From the NCBI GenBank assembly GCA_019918135.1, contig WBZZ01005954.1, positions 1-64,000 of the forward strand: 64,000 nucleotides of DNA, read 5' to 3'. Shown piece by piece: positions 54,301 through 63,998 of this stretch. Position 1 is the stretch's first letter. Each line of letters starts with the position of its first letter. The notes beneath the pieces were generated by a model. It did no database searches. It was not told the origin of the DNA and worked only from the letters and a program-made list of their open reading frames with translations. This DNA comes from Paulinella micropora. Lineage: Eukaryota; Cercozoa; Imbricatea; Euglyphida; Paulinellidae. The translations under genes and the position numbers were made by a program.

Positions 54301-57300
54301 GCTCCAGGCTGGGGCCCGGAGGGCCTCCTTCTGCGCTAGGCGCTCAGACCCCGGCCCGCAGCGCCAGCTGGTTGGCTCGAGGAGGTTCAGCTGGTACCAA
54401 ACCTCTGCCGGGGCCGCAAAGCCGTGCGGGATAATGAAGCCGGCGTGGTTGCCGGCGGTGGCCGCTTGATCGTACTCCCGCAGCGCCAGCAGGGGGATCC
54501 GCATGTTCTCCCAGATCTCTTGCGCCACGTGAGGCAGCGCTAGTAAGGTCCACTCGTTGTATAGAGGAGTGGAGGAATGGAGGTGGAAGCCGGCGTGCTG
54601 CTGTTCGTTTAGAACCCTGAAATCACCGAGCCCTACCCGGCCGTCCAGGACCAGCTTCTCGAGGGTGTAGGTCCTGGCCAGGGCCAGGTCGCAGCCGCCG
54701 GGCCGCCAGAGCCCCAGCACGGCTTCGTCGTGGCGTCCGGTGAAGTTCATCCCGCCGGACAGCAACTCCTCTACCCTAAGCCCGTGGTTGAACAACTCTA
54801 GGCGCTGGACCAGGAAGCCCTCGAAACTGTCGGCTGAAACGGCACAGCCGCGCAGCGGCCGCACGCCGCCTATGGCAATCAGTGCGCGCAGCTGCGCCAG
54901 GGTCTCGATGCCAATCAGAGCGGGGTTGTTCGTTCGCTTGACCAGGACCCCCCCGAAGCTGGCGTAGGTCTGGCCGTCATAGCGCCGCAACACCGAGGCC
55001 ACCGGCGTGGCATTAAGCGTGTGTTGAAAAAAGGGGATGTCCCCGCCAGCCACGAAGGCCAGGTCCAGCCCTAGGGGGTCCAGCGCGCCGCCGCTGTCTC
55101 GTAGCCTCTGCCGCAACACACCGTCATTCTCCAGGACCTGCAGCCGGAAGGAGCAGTTGTAGCGATTCATGTGGGCATTCAGGGTCTGCTGGAAGGTGGG
55201 CTCCCAGGCGCCGCGCGTGCTGTCCAGCTGCGCGTCGACGGCGGGCATGCCGATCCTGATCCGGTTCTGCGAAAAAAGGCTGCAGGCCCCGATCGGCTCG
55301 TAGATGGCCTCCTGGCGGGCTTGCTGAACACAGCCCGTCGAGCCTAGCGCGAGCGTCGTCCAGCCCTCGGCGCAGTCCGAACAGCTCGTGCTGCCGCTCG
55401 CGTTGTTGAACTGGCCGAGGGGGCAGGGCAAGGACGCGCGCCCGTCCCGGTTGTACCAGCCCGGCGGGCAGGGTTCGCAACCCCGCCCCACCGACGACGA
55501 CGACGACGCTCGGCGCGTCTGGCCTGGCGCGCACGTGTGGCCGATGGGGTCCAGCAGGTCCAGCTCATACCACACCCGAGCCTCCGCGTCGTAGCCGTCC
55601 GAGTCTGCGCTCACAAAGCCTGCGTGGCCGCCCGCCACCGCCGCCGGGCTGTACGCCTGCATGGACAGTAGAGGAATCCTGGCGTTCTCCCACACTGACG
55701 GCTGGACCCTGGTGGGCAGAGCCAACAAGGTCCATTCACGATATAAGGGCGTAGACAGCGCGAGCCCGAAGCCAGCGCGGGCCACGTCAGCGGCTGGTTC
55801 GATTACAAAGTAATTCTCACCGCTCACCAAGCCCTGCGCCAACAGGGCCTCGAGCGCGTACGATCGCGCGAACGCCACGTCGCACAGCCCGGGCTGCTCA
55901 TACAAGCCCAGAATCGACAGCCGGTGCTCGCCGGCCCAGTGAGCCCGGCGTAGGTCAAAGATGGCCGAGAGGTCCAGGCCGTGCCGAAAGAATTCAAACC
56001 ACTGCGCCACGTAGCCCTCAAACGAATCCCGTGCTACTGCGCAGAGTTTCAACGTGCGGCCGACGCTAGAGAAATCCGCCAGAGTCCGCAGGTTCTGGTT
56101 CGTGTCCGCGCGGCGCACCATCACCCCCGCAAAGTGGCGGTAGGTCTGCGTGCCGTACTTGCGCACCACGGACGCCACCGGCACGGCCCCGAGGTGGTAG
56201 TGGAAAAAGGGCACGTCGCCGCCCGGCAGAAAAGCCAGGTCCAGCCCCGAGCCCGGCCCGCGCATAAGCTCGGCCGACAGCTCGGAGTCGTTGGCCAGCA
56301 CCCGCAGCTCGAAGGAGCAGCCAAACCGATTCATGTGGCTGTTGAGGACCTCTTCCAGCGTGGGCTGCCACTGCCGCAGGGTCACCTCCCGGCCCCCGTC
56401 GACCGCGCTGATGCCTACCACCAACAACCGGCCGGCTGGCTCGCAGCCCGGGAGCGGTTCGTACGTCGACAGCTGGCTGGCGGGCTCGCAGCGCTGGCTG
56501 CCCACCCTGTCGTTGGTAGTGCCCTCCGGGCACAGCTCGCACCGGGTGGAGCCCAGCGACCCGGCCCGGAACCCCAATGGGCAAGGCAGGCAGGCCAGTC
56601 CGTCCTGGTTGTAGCGTCCGGCCGCGCATGGCTCGCAACCCGCGGCAGAGCCCGCCGGGGCCTCCACGGCGCGAGTAGAACCCGCCGCACACGCTCCGCC
56701 CACTGGGTCCATTAGGTTGAGTTGGTACCACACGTTGGCCTCGGCCACAAAGTCGGGGGGCTGCACAAACCCTGCGTGCTGCCCCTGCAGGGCGGCCGCC
56801 GTGTCGCTCTGCATAGCTAGCAGGGGGGTTCGCACCGCGTCCCGGATCGCGGCGCTCACGTGCGGCAGGGCCAGCAGGGTCCACTCGGTGTACAACTCGG
56901 TAGAGACCGCCAGCTTAAACCCGCGGTAGCTCTGCGCGTTCACCACCACCACCTCCGCCTGGTTTACCAAAGCCCGCCCAGCCAACGACTCCAGCGTGTA
57001 CGTGCGGGCCAGGGCCACGTCACACTTCTCGGCTCCTACCCCCCAGAGCCCCAGCACCGACTCGTCGTGCCCGTTCGTCATGCGCACACGCTCTGGCGGA
57101 AAGAGCGCCGCCAGTTCCAGGCCCTGCTTGAAGAACTCGTAGCGTTGCGCCAGGTAGCCCTCGAACGAGTCGTACGAAACGGCGCACAGCCTCAGGCCTG
57201 GCTGCTGGCCCGCCTCCAGCGCCAGCCCCGCGAGCGTGTTTGACGGGTTCCCGCCCGAGCCACGCAGCCGCAAGATCACGCCTCCAAACTTGGAATACGT

Positions 57301-60003
57301 GTGCAGCGCCGAATACTTGCGCACGACCGACGCCAGGGGCTGCGTCCCCGGCGCGTGCCGCAACACGCGCGGCACGTCGCCACCCGCCAAAAAGGCAAAC
57401 TCCAGCCCGCTGCTATTCACAGCGCCCAGCAGACGGCCCTGCAGCATCTCTGTATCGCTTGCTAGCATCTCAAGAGTGACCCGACAGCCAAAGCGACCCA
57501 AGTGCTTGTTGATGGTGTCCTGGAACGTAGGACCCCACTGCTGCTGCAAGGCCGCGTTGCCCACCATCCCAATGCGCAGTGTGGCGTCGCGGAACAGCCC
57601 GCACTCTGCCAATGGCTCGTAGGTGGCCAGCTCGGTCAGCAGCATGCAGAACGTGCTGCCCAGCGAGCCTGTAGTGAGCCCCGCGGGGCACGGCTGACAC
57701 TCGGTACTCCCGGCCTGTTCATTAAACGTGCCCGCCGGGCACGGCAGGCAGGCTCGCCCGTCCACGTTGTACGTGCCGCTAGCGCACTGCACACACACCG
57801 CCACCTCCCCGCACATAGTGGCCTGCCTCGTCGACCCCGGCATGCACACCCCCGCAATACTCATCAGGCCCAGCTGGTACCAAACCTCAGCCTCGGCGGC
57901 CAGCTCGCGGGGCGCCACAAACCCCGCGTGCCCCCCAAACCCCGCCGCTTCGCTGTTGCTCTGCATAGCTAGCAGAGGCGTCGTCACTGCCAGCCTGATC
58001 TCGTCGGCCACGTGCGGCAGAGCCACCAGCGTGCCCTCTGTGTACAGCGGCGTGCTTGCTCTGAGCTCGAAGCCCGGGAGTGCTTGTTCGTGTAGCACGG
58101 CCACTGCATGTGCGTTAAGACGCCCCTGTTCTACCAGCGCCTCCAGCGTCGAAGAGCGCGCCAGGGCCACGTCGCAGGCTGCACCCCCCGCTGCCGGGTC
58201 CGACAGGCCCCACAGGCCCAGCACTGCCTCCTCGTGCCGCCCGCCCGTCAGGTACGTGCGCTCGGGCGGAAAGGCTTGTCCTAGCTCGACTCCGTACTGA
58301 TAAAACTCAAAGCCTGGTGCTAAATAGCCCTCAAAGGAGGTGTAGCTCGGCGCACACAACGTGAGCTGGTGCAGGGCCGCGCTGCGGGCCAGCTCGGCCA
58401 ACGTGCTCACGTTAGTCCGCGCGTCGTCGCTCCGGCACAGGATTACTCCACCCGACTTGGTGTACGTCCGCCCACCAGGGTACCGGCGCACGACCGAGGC
58501 GACCGGCCTGGCACCCGACAAGTGGTAGGCTAGGTACGGGACGTAACCACCGGGCAGAAAAACAAGGTCCAGCACCCCCGGGGCGGGCTGCCCCCATATG
58601 GCCAGCTCCAGTAGTCGGTCATCGCTAGCCAGCACCTCGAGGCGCGCGGCGCAGCCAAAACGGTTCAGGTGCTCGTTCAAGGCGTCTTCGAACGTGGGCA
58701 GCCACTCCGCGCGCGTGTGCGCTTCGTTCACAGCCCCTGCGGCCATCACAATCGTCACTGTGCCGTTGGGAAAGAGCCGGCAAGCTTCGATGGGTTCGTA
58801 GCTGGCCAGGCTGGCAAGCGGCAGGCAGGCCGCGCTACCCTCGGAGGCTGTCCCCGTTCCCGCTGCGCACGGCTGGCACGCCGTTGCCCCCGCAGAGGCC
58901 CAAGTCCCCGGCGGACAAAGCCGGCAGCCCCTGCCGTCCAAGCTGTACTGGCCGGGCAGGCAGGCCACACAGCCCGGCAGATCGCCGTGCACCCCCGGCT
59001 GCCGTTCCATACCGGGCGCGCACACTCCTCCCCCGGGCAAGAGATCCAACTGGTACCAGACCTCCTCCTCCAGGGCAAAGGAAAGCGCCTCCGCGCCGCA
59101 GAAGCCTCCGTGGCCGCCCGCCACGGCCGCGGGGTCATCTGCCTGGATAGTGGTCAGGACCGCCCGGACCTCCTGCCAGACCTCTCGTGGCACGTGAGGC
59201 AGCGCTAGTACGGTCCACTCGTGGTACTGCAACGGGGTAGATAACCACAAACCCACCGCCGCCTGCGAATCCGCAAACTCGTCGTTCAGGTTGTAGGCCC
59301 AACCAGGCTGCTGCAGACCGTCCACAGTCTGGTTGAAATCATGCAGGGTGCCCGCACGAGCAAACGCCACATCGCACGTGCCGTCTACTAGCCCTTGCAA
59401 CGCGAGGCGGTGCTGCTGTGTGAAAAGGACGCGGTCTCCAAAGACGCTCTCCACGTCCAGCCCCCGCCGCCAAAGCTCATAGCGCTGAACTAAGTAGCCG
59501 TCAAACGACGCCGCGCTCACGGCGCACAACGTGAGGTCACTGGCCGCCCCCAGCGCCGCTAGCTCCGTCAGCCATGGATAGCGAGAGGCCCGCCGCAGAA
59601 TTAGACCCCCTACTTTGTTCAGCAGCTGCTGCTCACCGTACCGTCGGTACAAGGTCGCGATCGGCACTGCGCTGCGTCTGCGCTGCCAGTATGCCGCCTC
59701 TCCACCCCCAGCAAACACAAGGTCTAAACCCGCCTCTCCGCGGGCTAGTGCGTCCGCCAACTCAGCCTCACTCGCCCACACTTCCAACCGGAAAGAACAA
59801 CCGAGCCTGTTCAGGTATTTGTTCAGTGTGGTTTCAAAAGTCGGCGCCCAGCTCGTCCTGGTCTGCTCGTAGTCGCCATCCAACGCAACCATGGCCACGT
59901 TCAGAGTGCCGCGTGCCTCGCACGCGGCAAGACGATCATACCCGGCCAACGACACAGCAGCTAGGCAGGCCCACAGCCCTGCCGAGATCCACCGTACTAC
60001 CAT
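51388..60003 (-). CDS. Giant class C GPCR with six periplasmic-binding-like modules
   Basis: 2871 residues from the ATG at 60003. A signal peptide (VVRWISAGLWACLAAVSLAG) is followed by six repeats starting near residues 28, 404, 796, 1184, 1569 and 1968. Each has a PhnD/type-2 periplasmic-binding-like domain of about 300 residues (family landmarks: PTFEDTLNEHLNRFGC type; SFEGYLAQ; CDVALAR; LY-x-EWTLLALPHV; VWYQL). Each ends in a cysteine-rich GCC2/GCC3-like module (CLPCPAGTF). Residues 2374-2641 are a seven-helix class C domain with family hallmarks: FSKTYRLYAIFR, then FNESKLIAWLLYN, then VCVLYGPKLLLIY. A 230-residue Ser/Pro-rich cytoplasmic tail follows. It should sense extracellular ligand and signal to a G protein. 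Six tandem binding modules are far beyond known GABA-B or glutamate receptors. Confidence 0.93.
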   Translation of the reverse strand: MVVRWISAGLWACLAAVSLAGYDRLAACEARGTLNVAMVALDGDYEQTRTSWAPTFETTLNKYLNRLGCSFRLEVWASEAELADALARGEAGLDLVFAGGGEAAYWQRRRSAVPIATLYRRYGEQQLLNKVGGLILRRASRYPWLTELAALGAASDLTLCAVSAASFDGYLVQRYELWRRGLDVESVFGDRVLFTQQHRLALQGLVDGTCDVAFARAGTLHDFNQTVDGLQQPGWAYNLNDEFADSQAAVGLWLSTPLQYHEWTVLALPHVPREVWQEVRAVLTTIQADDPAAVAGGHGGFCGAEALSFALEEEVWYQLDLLPGGGVCAPGMERQPGVHGDLPGCVACLPGQYSLDGRGCRLCPPGTWASAGATACQPCAAGTGTASEGSAACLPLASLASYEPIEACRLFPNGTVTIVMAAGAVNEAHTRAEWLPTFEDALNEHLNRFGCAARLEVLASDDRLLELAIWGQPAPGVLDLVFLPGGYVPYLAYHLSGARPVASVVRRYPGGRTYTKSGGVILCRSDDARTNVSTLAELARSAALHQLTLCAPSYTSFEGYLAPGFEFYQYGVELGQAFPPERTYLTGGRHEEAVLGLWGLSDPAAGGAACDVALARSSTLEALVEQGRLNAHAVAVLHEQALPGFELRASTPLYTEGTLVALPHVADEIRLAVTTPLLAMQSNSEAAGFGGHAGFVAPRELAAEAEVWYQLGLMSIAGVCMPGSTRQATMCGEVAVCVQCASGTYNVDGRACLPCPAGTFNEQAGSTECQPCPAGLTTGSLGSTFCMLLTELATYEPLAECGLFRDATLRIGMVGNAALQQQWGPTFQDTINKHLGRFGCRVTLEMLASDTEMLQGRLLGAVNSSGLEFAFLAGGDVPRVLRHAPGTQPLASVVRKYSALHTYSKFGGVILRLRGSGGNPSNTLAGLALEAGQQPGLRLCAVSYDSFEGYLAQRYEFFKQGLELAALFPPERVRMTNGHDESVLGLWGVGAEKCDVALARTYTLESLAGRALVNQAEVVVVNAQSYRGFKLAVSTELYTEWTLLALPHVSAAIRDAVRTPLLAMQSDTAAALQGQHAGFVQPPDFVAEANVWYQLNLMDPVGGACAAGSTRAVEAPAGSAAGCEPCAAGRYNQDGLACLPCPLGFRAGSLGSTRCELCPEGTTNDRVGSQRCEPASQLSTYEPLPGCEPAGRLLVVGISAVDGGREVTLRQWQPTLEEVLNSHMNRFGCSFELRVLANDSELSAELMRGPGSGLDLAFLPGGDVPFFHYHLGAVPVASVVRKYGTQTYRHFAGVMVRRADTNQNLRTLADFSSVGRTLKLCAVARDSFEGYVAQWFEFFRHGLDLSAIFDLRRAHWAGEHRLSILGLYEQPGLCDVAFARSYALEALLAQGLVSGENYFVIEPAADVARAGFGLALSTPLYREWTLLALPTRVQPSVWENARIPLLSMQAYSPAAVAGGHAGFVSADSDGYDAEARVWYELDLLDPIGHTCAPGQTRRASSSSSVGRGCEPCPPGWYNRDGRASLPCPLGQFNNASGSTSCSDCAEGWTTLALGSTGCVQQARQEAIYEPIGACSLFSQNRIRIGMPAVDAQLDSTRGAWEPTFQQTLNAHMNRYNCSFRLQVLENDGVLRQRLRDSGGALDPLGLDLAFVAGGDIPFFQHTLNATPVASVLRRYDGQTYASFGGVLVKRTNNPALIGIETLAQLRALIAIGGVRPLRGCAVSADSFEGFLVQRLELFNHGLRVEELLSGGMNFTGRHDEAVLGLWRPGGCDLALARTYTLEKLVLDGRVGLGDFRVLNEQQHAGFHLHSSTPLYNEWTLLALPHVAQEIWENMRIPLLALREYDQAATAGNHAGFIIPHGFAAPAEVWYQLNLLEPTSWRCGPGSERLAQKEALRAPAWSKQSLRPCVPCAPGLYSASGLGACLQCAPGTFGNLSGQAACLHCPPGRATRAYGGLECLPRDELVAYKPIESCQHYPNRTLVIGMLAQGEEERAVLWQKWQPTFEDTLNEYFRRYQCYLRLELLDALPPLPAGFCNGSSAAATTTTTTSAAAPEPLRRDLCPVDFVFLDPGTYLREQRNYSLQALASVVRIFNGRPSPLYGGVIFARSDRLMPGTATPTIEDLARYGQSVGLTLCIPSLESFAGFHLQWFEFFKRGYNLQRVFQGRVQATGSYASVLERVMNPLDPCQVGMIRTSHIERAVSLGLYRIEDFKIINAQNHQGYDEFISTELYYEWPLAALAHVEAELRALVPVPLLALREWDAAAIAGEHAGFTQSFEYSAAQNMQYQLGLAADASCGPGSYRQPPPPAATEGLQGKCVPYAEGRYSPYGTLAECLPCQPGYYAPAPAPSGAALCRRCPFGTNALGNGNRGCVPYVDILAPPRPARWAVLAVALAAAVGCSVVFALIINFRKSRLIRASSFHFSLVLVAACGGVCASAVLFALPPSPGSGLCALRWWVPCLLSSVVFGALFSKTYRLYAIFRIFEPGQKVQVVRFKDTKVALMVSIFVAATAFVLTVFFLARPSVFELQDLTPPDQNYRTLVRACSIDRVLPPLVFGLYVALLVGQSWLAFRVRKLPSVFNESKLIAWLLYNTVFLGLVGVTVDFLLDRGQVTAKLTVRVVAILLGGLTPVCVLYGPKLLLIYQEHTEDSAYSSDTSAPRPTVGVLRSNRRAQTPAVMTTPVQSKKAVSAEKKNNNSESADEAHYPPHVPSSQKELLPQVTTSDLSSSGQQEETSPLSPASPSTATKPDLWASAPPAVEPAVEPLVEPAPPRKIELQFVADPYIAGNEQVFDLSQLPGAAEHVGRLQLNRQRALGQGPRRSSLPLSIERGPPSSPPNRPSTPHALARLSLQLAQAEQPAARPERDSQEMHVA

Positions 60004-60074
60004 TTTTTTCGGGGGGGGGGGGTGGGGGAGGTACGTCAAAAGTTTGGTTTTCTTTTTTTTTAATTTAAAGAGGA

Positions 60075-60255
60075 CGTCGATGTTCTCTCTCTCTCTCTCG
60101 CTCTCTCTCTTTTTTTCCTCTTCTCCCCCTTCCCCTCTCTCTCTCTCTCTCTCTCTCTCCTCCCCCCCCTCCCCTCGCTCGTTCTCTCACCCCCTCCCCC
60201 CTTCTCTCTCTTTCTCGCTCTCTCTCTCTCTCTCTCTCTCGCTCTCTCTCCATTT
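60075..60255. repeat. CT/GA microsatellite tract
   Basis: About 180 bases of nearly pure (CT)n with C and T runs between the surface-protein gene and the GPCR gene. A TTTTTTTTAATTTAAAG signal lies at its left edge (60053-60069), probably the minus-strand transcript end for the surface protein. Similar but shorter tracts lie at 21325, 22740, 45890, 48610 and 51285. Confidence 0.85.
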
Positions 60256-60257
60256 TC

Positions 60258-61052
60258 CTAGGCACTATATGTGCTAGCTGGACTTAACGTTACACTTAAC
60301 ATCCCGACTACTGACAGCAGGATACTACCCCAGGCCACGGCGGTGGTGCGCTTAGCCGCGGAAGCGGCTAAGGTATCATTTGTGGTCGTATTGTCAGCGA
60401 TTGGCGTCATGGATGCAGAATTGGATGGAGCCATTGTTGTCGGAGTCGCCGTCGGGGTTCTTGTCGGAGTCGTAGTTTGAGTTGTAGCGGTTGTAGTGGA
60501 AACCGTACTCGTGGTTGGGGCGGTTGTAGTAGAAACCGTACTTGCGGTTGGGGCGGTTGTAGTAGAAACCGTACTCGTGGTTGGGGCGGTTGTAGTGGGG
60601 GCCGTAGCGGTCGTCGATGGCGCGGAGATGCTGCCGTTGCTTGACAAAGTAGCATTTTCTGCGCAACTGTATTCCAGCTGGCACAGAAGCGCACAGTCAT
60701 CGACGGTGTTTTGACACTGCAGAACCACGTAGGAGGCGCGGAAGTCATCATTAGGCCTCTCGGCGCACATGGCACCTCTGGTGTCGTTGTCGGAAACATC
60801 GTAATAGTATGCCAGCGACGAGTTGGCATATGCGTACACACTGAATGACGATCTGTTCACTGCATCAACACGCACCCTGCTCACGTACGAGCCGCCCAGA
60901 AGATGGGTTGTGATTCCGGGGCAGACTCCCAGCTGGGATGACGACAGATTGTAGCTACTCCCAGCTGGGATGCTGACGGACACGTTGCAGCCGGCACAGA
61001 CCCAAGCTACGGCGGCTGCGAGCCCGGACAGGAACAGCAATAGCTTGTGCAT
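60258..61052 (-). CDS. Putative GPI-anchored surface glycoprotein
   Basis: 264 residues from MHKLLLFLSG. Signal peptide in residues 1-20. An ectodomain of about 120 residues has eight or so cysteines and several N-glycosylation sequons (NVS, NLS, NRS, NDT, NAT). A Thr-rich stalk follows with about three repeats of APTTSTVSTTT. The C-terminus has a hydrophobic tail preceded by small residues (AKRTTAVAWGSILLSVVGML), fitting a GPI attachment signal or a single membrane anchor. Family unknown. A role in virion surface or host-cell display is inference. Confidence 0.7.
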   Translation of the reverse strand: MHKLLLFLSGLAAAVAWVCAGCNVSVSIPAGSSYNLSSSQLGVCPGITTHLLGGSYVSRVRVDAVNRSSFSVYAYANSSLAYYYDVSDNDTRGAMCAERPNDDFRASYVVLQCQNTVDDCALLCQLEYSCAENATLSSNGSISAPSTTATAPTTTAPTTSTVSTTTAPTASTVSTTTAPTTSTVSTTTATTQTTTPTRTPTATPTTMAPSNSASMTPIADNTTTNDTLAASAAKRTTAVAWGSILLSVVGMLSVTLSPASTYSA

Positions 61053-61328
61053 GTTTATTTTCAAATAAGAGAATCTGCCACCCTACTTGCAAACCTGAGC
61101 GAAAAGGGGCGGGGGGGGGCTGGGGGGAGAGAAAGTGCATGAGAGAAAAAGAAAGGGGGGGGGGAGAGGAGAGCGAGAGAGTGTGCGAGGGGTGTGCGGG
61201 GGAAGGGAGGGAGAAGCGAAAAGAAAAGGGTCTATAAGAGAAGGAGGGACAGGAGAAACAAGGAAGGGGTTGGAAAGGAGCTGCATGGTCCGGGGGGCGC
61301 GCGACACACACACACACACACACACACA

Positions 61329-62563
61329 CTACAGAATCTGCTCCTTGTACCACTTCCAAATTTCCAAGAGCAAAATGTACATGGCAGTCTTGACATTGTA
61401 TGCACCGTCCATGCTATCATATTGGGGTTGGCAAGCGCTGGAATCTGTGGCAACATCTTTGCGCACACCCGACACCACTGCTACGTGACCCCCAGTTTCA
61501 GCCAGCAGCAACAAAGCCTGCCGTTCGGTATCTATCTCGCTTTGCGGATGCGAAGCCATGTGCACCAGGTAGCGATGGATGTCTACTCTCCGGTCTGCCG
61601 CTACGACCAAACCGAAGCCCCTGTCGTACTTGTTGTTGCCATCGGCATCGCTGATATCTATCAACACGCAGTACTGTGTCCCGTACTTACTGTCGACAAA
61701 CAGGTACACAGCCATGTGCGCAACAATCGAACTACCGAGCTGCACCCCCCTGCAGTTTCCATTGTTGTTTAGCAAATCCCGCATAGCCGCTCGCAGATCG
61801 GCCGCCTCGTTGCTGTTGGGGTACTGAGCACTCGAGAACGAAGCTTTGGGCATGAGGCGGCTCTGATAGCATTCGGCTATCGCAGCCAAGGTGGTGCGTC
61901 CAGAGACACAATCAAGGGTACCCGCGGAGGGGCTGCGCGCGGGAGAAGGAGAGGGGCTAGTTGTGGGGAGCAAGGGGCCTACACACATGCCGGTGGTAGA
62001 GTTTGTGACCCAGCCCGCGGCGCACTGCGCAGGAAAAACAGCTTTTAGAGGGCTGATCCACGTGGTGGGGCCAGGTAAGGAGTCTTTTTTACGCAACGAG
62101 AGCGTTTGTAAACGTATAGAAAATACCCGCTGGGAAGCTCCCCGATGGCCAAATTCGTAGTGCAGACTTGGTCCTCCGGAATGCCGTTGACGAGCCGCCC
62201 AAAGGTATGATCAAACCCTGTTAGAGTGCAATCGCTCACAAGAGGAGTGGCAGTCTTCAGAGGGGTGGCACCGCTTCTGCTCATAGTATCTGCCAAAAGC
62301 CATGCGCGCCGGCAAGGCGCAGCTTCTCCACGTAGCGGCTTCGTTCGTTGATACGCCGTTGGCACAGGTGATTAATACATCCAAGCCTGCACAGCTAGTA
62401 GATACGCCGCGCCAGTCGATCCAGTACGGTACAGGCAGCTTCTGTTGGGAAATCGGATCAGCAGTACTGCTGGCAGTAGAATTAGTCACGACCTTGCAAA
62501 CAAAAGCGCCGCTCACAAGCAGAGCCCGCACTAATACCCACACACTATTGACGATCTCTGCAT
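61329..62563 (-). pseudogene. Secreted-family copy E, broken
   Basis: Paralogue of A-D on the opposite strand. It retains the signal-peptide region (WVLVRALLVSGAFVCKV), the PYWIDWRGVSTSCAGLDVL segment, the calcium-loop-like DADGNNKYDRGFGLVVAAD and RRVDIHRYLVHMASHP, but has DGAYNV in place of DGAHNV. It is not one open frame and appears broken in about two places. It is closest to copy F. 61080-61330 holds G/GA tracts and a CA repeat. Confidence 0.75.
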
Positions 62564-62753
62564 GGTCGCCGTTTGAATCAAACTTGTCTCTTGTTTCTTT
62601 TCTCTGTCTATACATACTACTGCAGTAGAGGCAAAGAAAGTCCCTGCCCCTCCCCCCCCTTTTGTTTGATGAGTTATGGAACAGAAAAAGAAAAGAAAGA
62701 GTCCACCCATGTCTAGTTTACTCATTTAACTACAGGAGCGGTTGAAACACACA

Positions 62754-63998
62754 CTAAAGAATCTGCTCCTTGTACCACTTCCAAATTTCCAAGAGCAAAA
62801 TGTACATGGCGCTCTTGACACTGAATGCACTGTCCATGCTATTATATGCGGGTTGGCAGGTGCTAAAGTCTGTGGCAACGTCTCTGCGCACACCCGACAC
62901 CACCGCTACGTGACTCCCAGTTTCGGCCAGCAGCAACAAAGCCTGCCGCTCGGTATCTGTCTCGCTTTGCGGGCGAGAAGCCATGTGCACCAGGTAGCGA
63001 TGGATGTCTACTCTCCGGTCTGCCACCACGACCAAACCGAAGCCCCTGTCGTACTTGCCGTTGCCATCAGCATCGCTGACATCCAGCAACACGCAGTACT
63101 GTGTCCCGTACTTACTGTCAACAAACGGGTACACAGCCATGTGCGCAGCAATCGAACTGCCGAGCTGCACCCCTTGCAGTTTCCATTGTTGTTTAGCAAA
63201 GCCGCATAGCCGCTCGCAGATCGGCCGCTTCGTTGCTGTTGGGGTACTGAGCACTCGAGAACGAAGCTTTGGGCATGTAGCGGCTCTGATAGCATTCGGC
63301 TATCGCAAACTAAGGTGGTGCGTCGGAGACACAATCAATAGTACCCGCGGAGGGGCTGCGCGCCGGGAAGGAGAGGGGGCTGGTTGTGGGGAGCAAGGGT
63401 CCTGCACACATGCCGGTGGTAGAATTTGCCACCCAGCCCGCGGCGCATTGTGCAGGAAAAACAGCTTTTAGAGGGTTGATCCACGCGGTGGGGCCAGGCA
63501 GGGAATCTTTTTTACGCACCGAGATTGCTTGTAAAACGTATATGAAATACCCGCTGGGAAGCTCCCCGGTTGCCAAACCCGTAGTGCAGACTTGGTCCTC
63601 CGGAATGCCGTTGATGAGCCGCCCATAGATAATATATCGTACCCTAAGAAAACGCAATCGCTGACAAGAGGAGTGACAGTCTTTAGAGGGGTGGTCCGCT
63701 TTTGCTCATAGCATCCGCCAAAAGCCACGCGCGCCGGCAAGGCGCAGCCCCCCCGCCATAAGCGGCTTCGTTCGTTTGAAGCGCCGTTGGCACAGGTGAT
63801 CAATGCATCCAAGCTTGTACAGCTAGTGGATGTGCCGCGCCAGTCGAGCCAGTACGGTACAGGCAGCTTTGGTCGGGAAGTCGTATCAACAGGACTGCCA
63901 GTAGTACTAGAATTAGTGACAACCTTGCAAACAAAAGCGCCACCCACAAGCAGGGCCCGCACTAACACCCACCACCACACCATGGACGACCTCCGCAT
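62754..63998 (-). pseudogene. Secreted-family copy F, broken
   Basis: Close sister of E, with start region MVWWWVLVRALLVGGAFVCK, PYWLDWRGTSTSCTSLDALI, DADGNGKYDRGFGLVVVAD and RRVDIHRYLVHMASRP (the usual HP is changed to RP). It appears broken in about three places. The start lies 2 bases inside the window edge. E and F probably arose by one duplication before they decayed. Confidence 0.75.

Noticed and set aside
54000-59200. Long plus-strand frames opposite the GPCR gene (up to about 240 codons)
   Set aside because: Shadows of a GC-rich coding sequence, with no motifs; the minus-strand frame is continuous with conserved domains.
60065-60265. Arg/Glu-rich minus-strand frame
   Set aside because: Reads directly from the CT/GA microsatellite.
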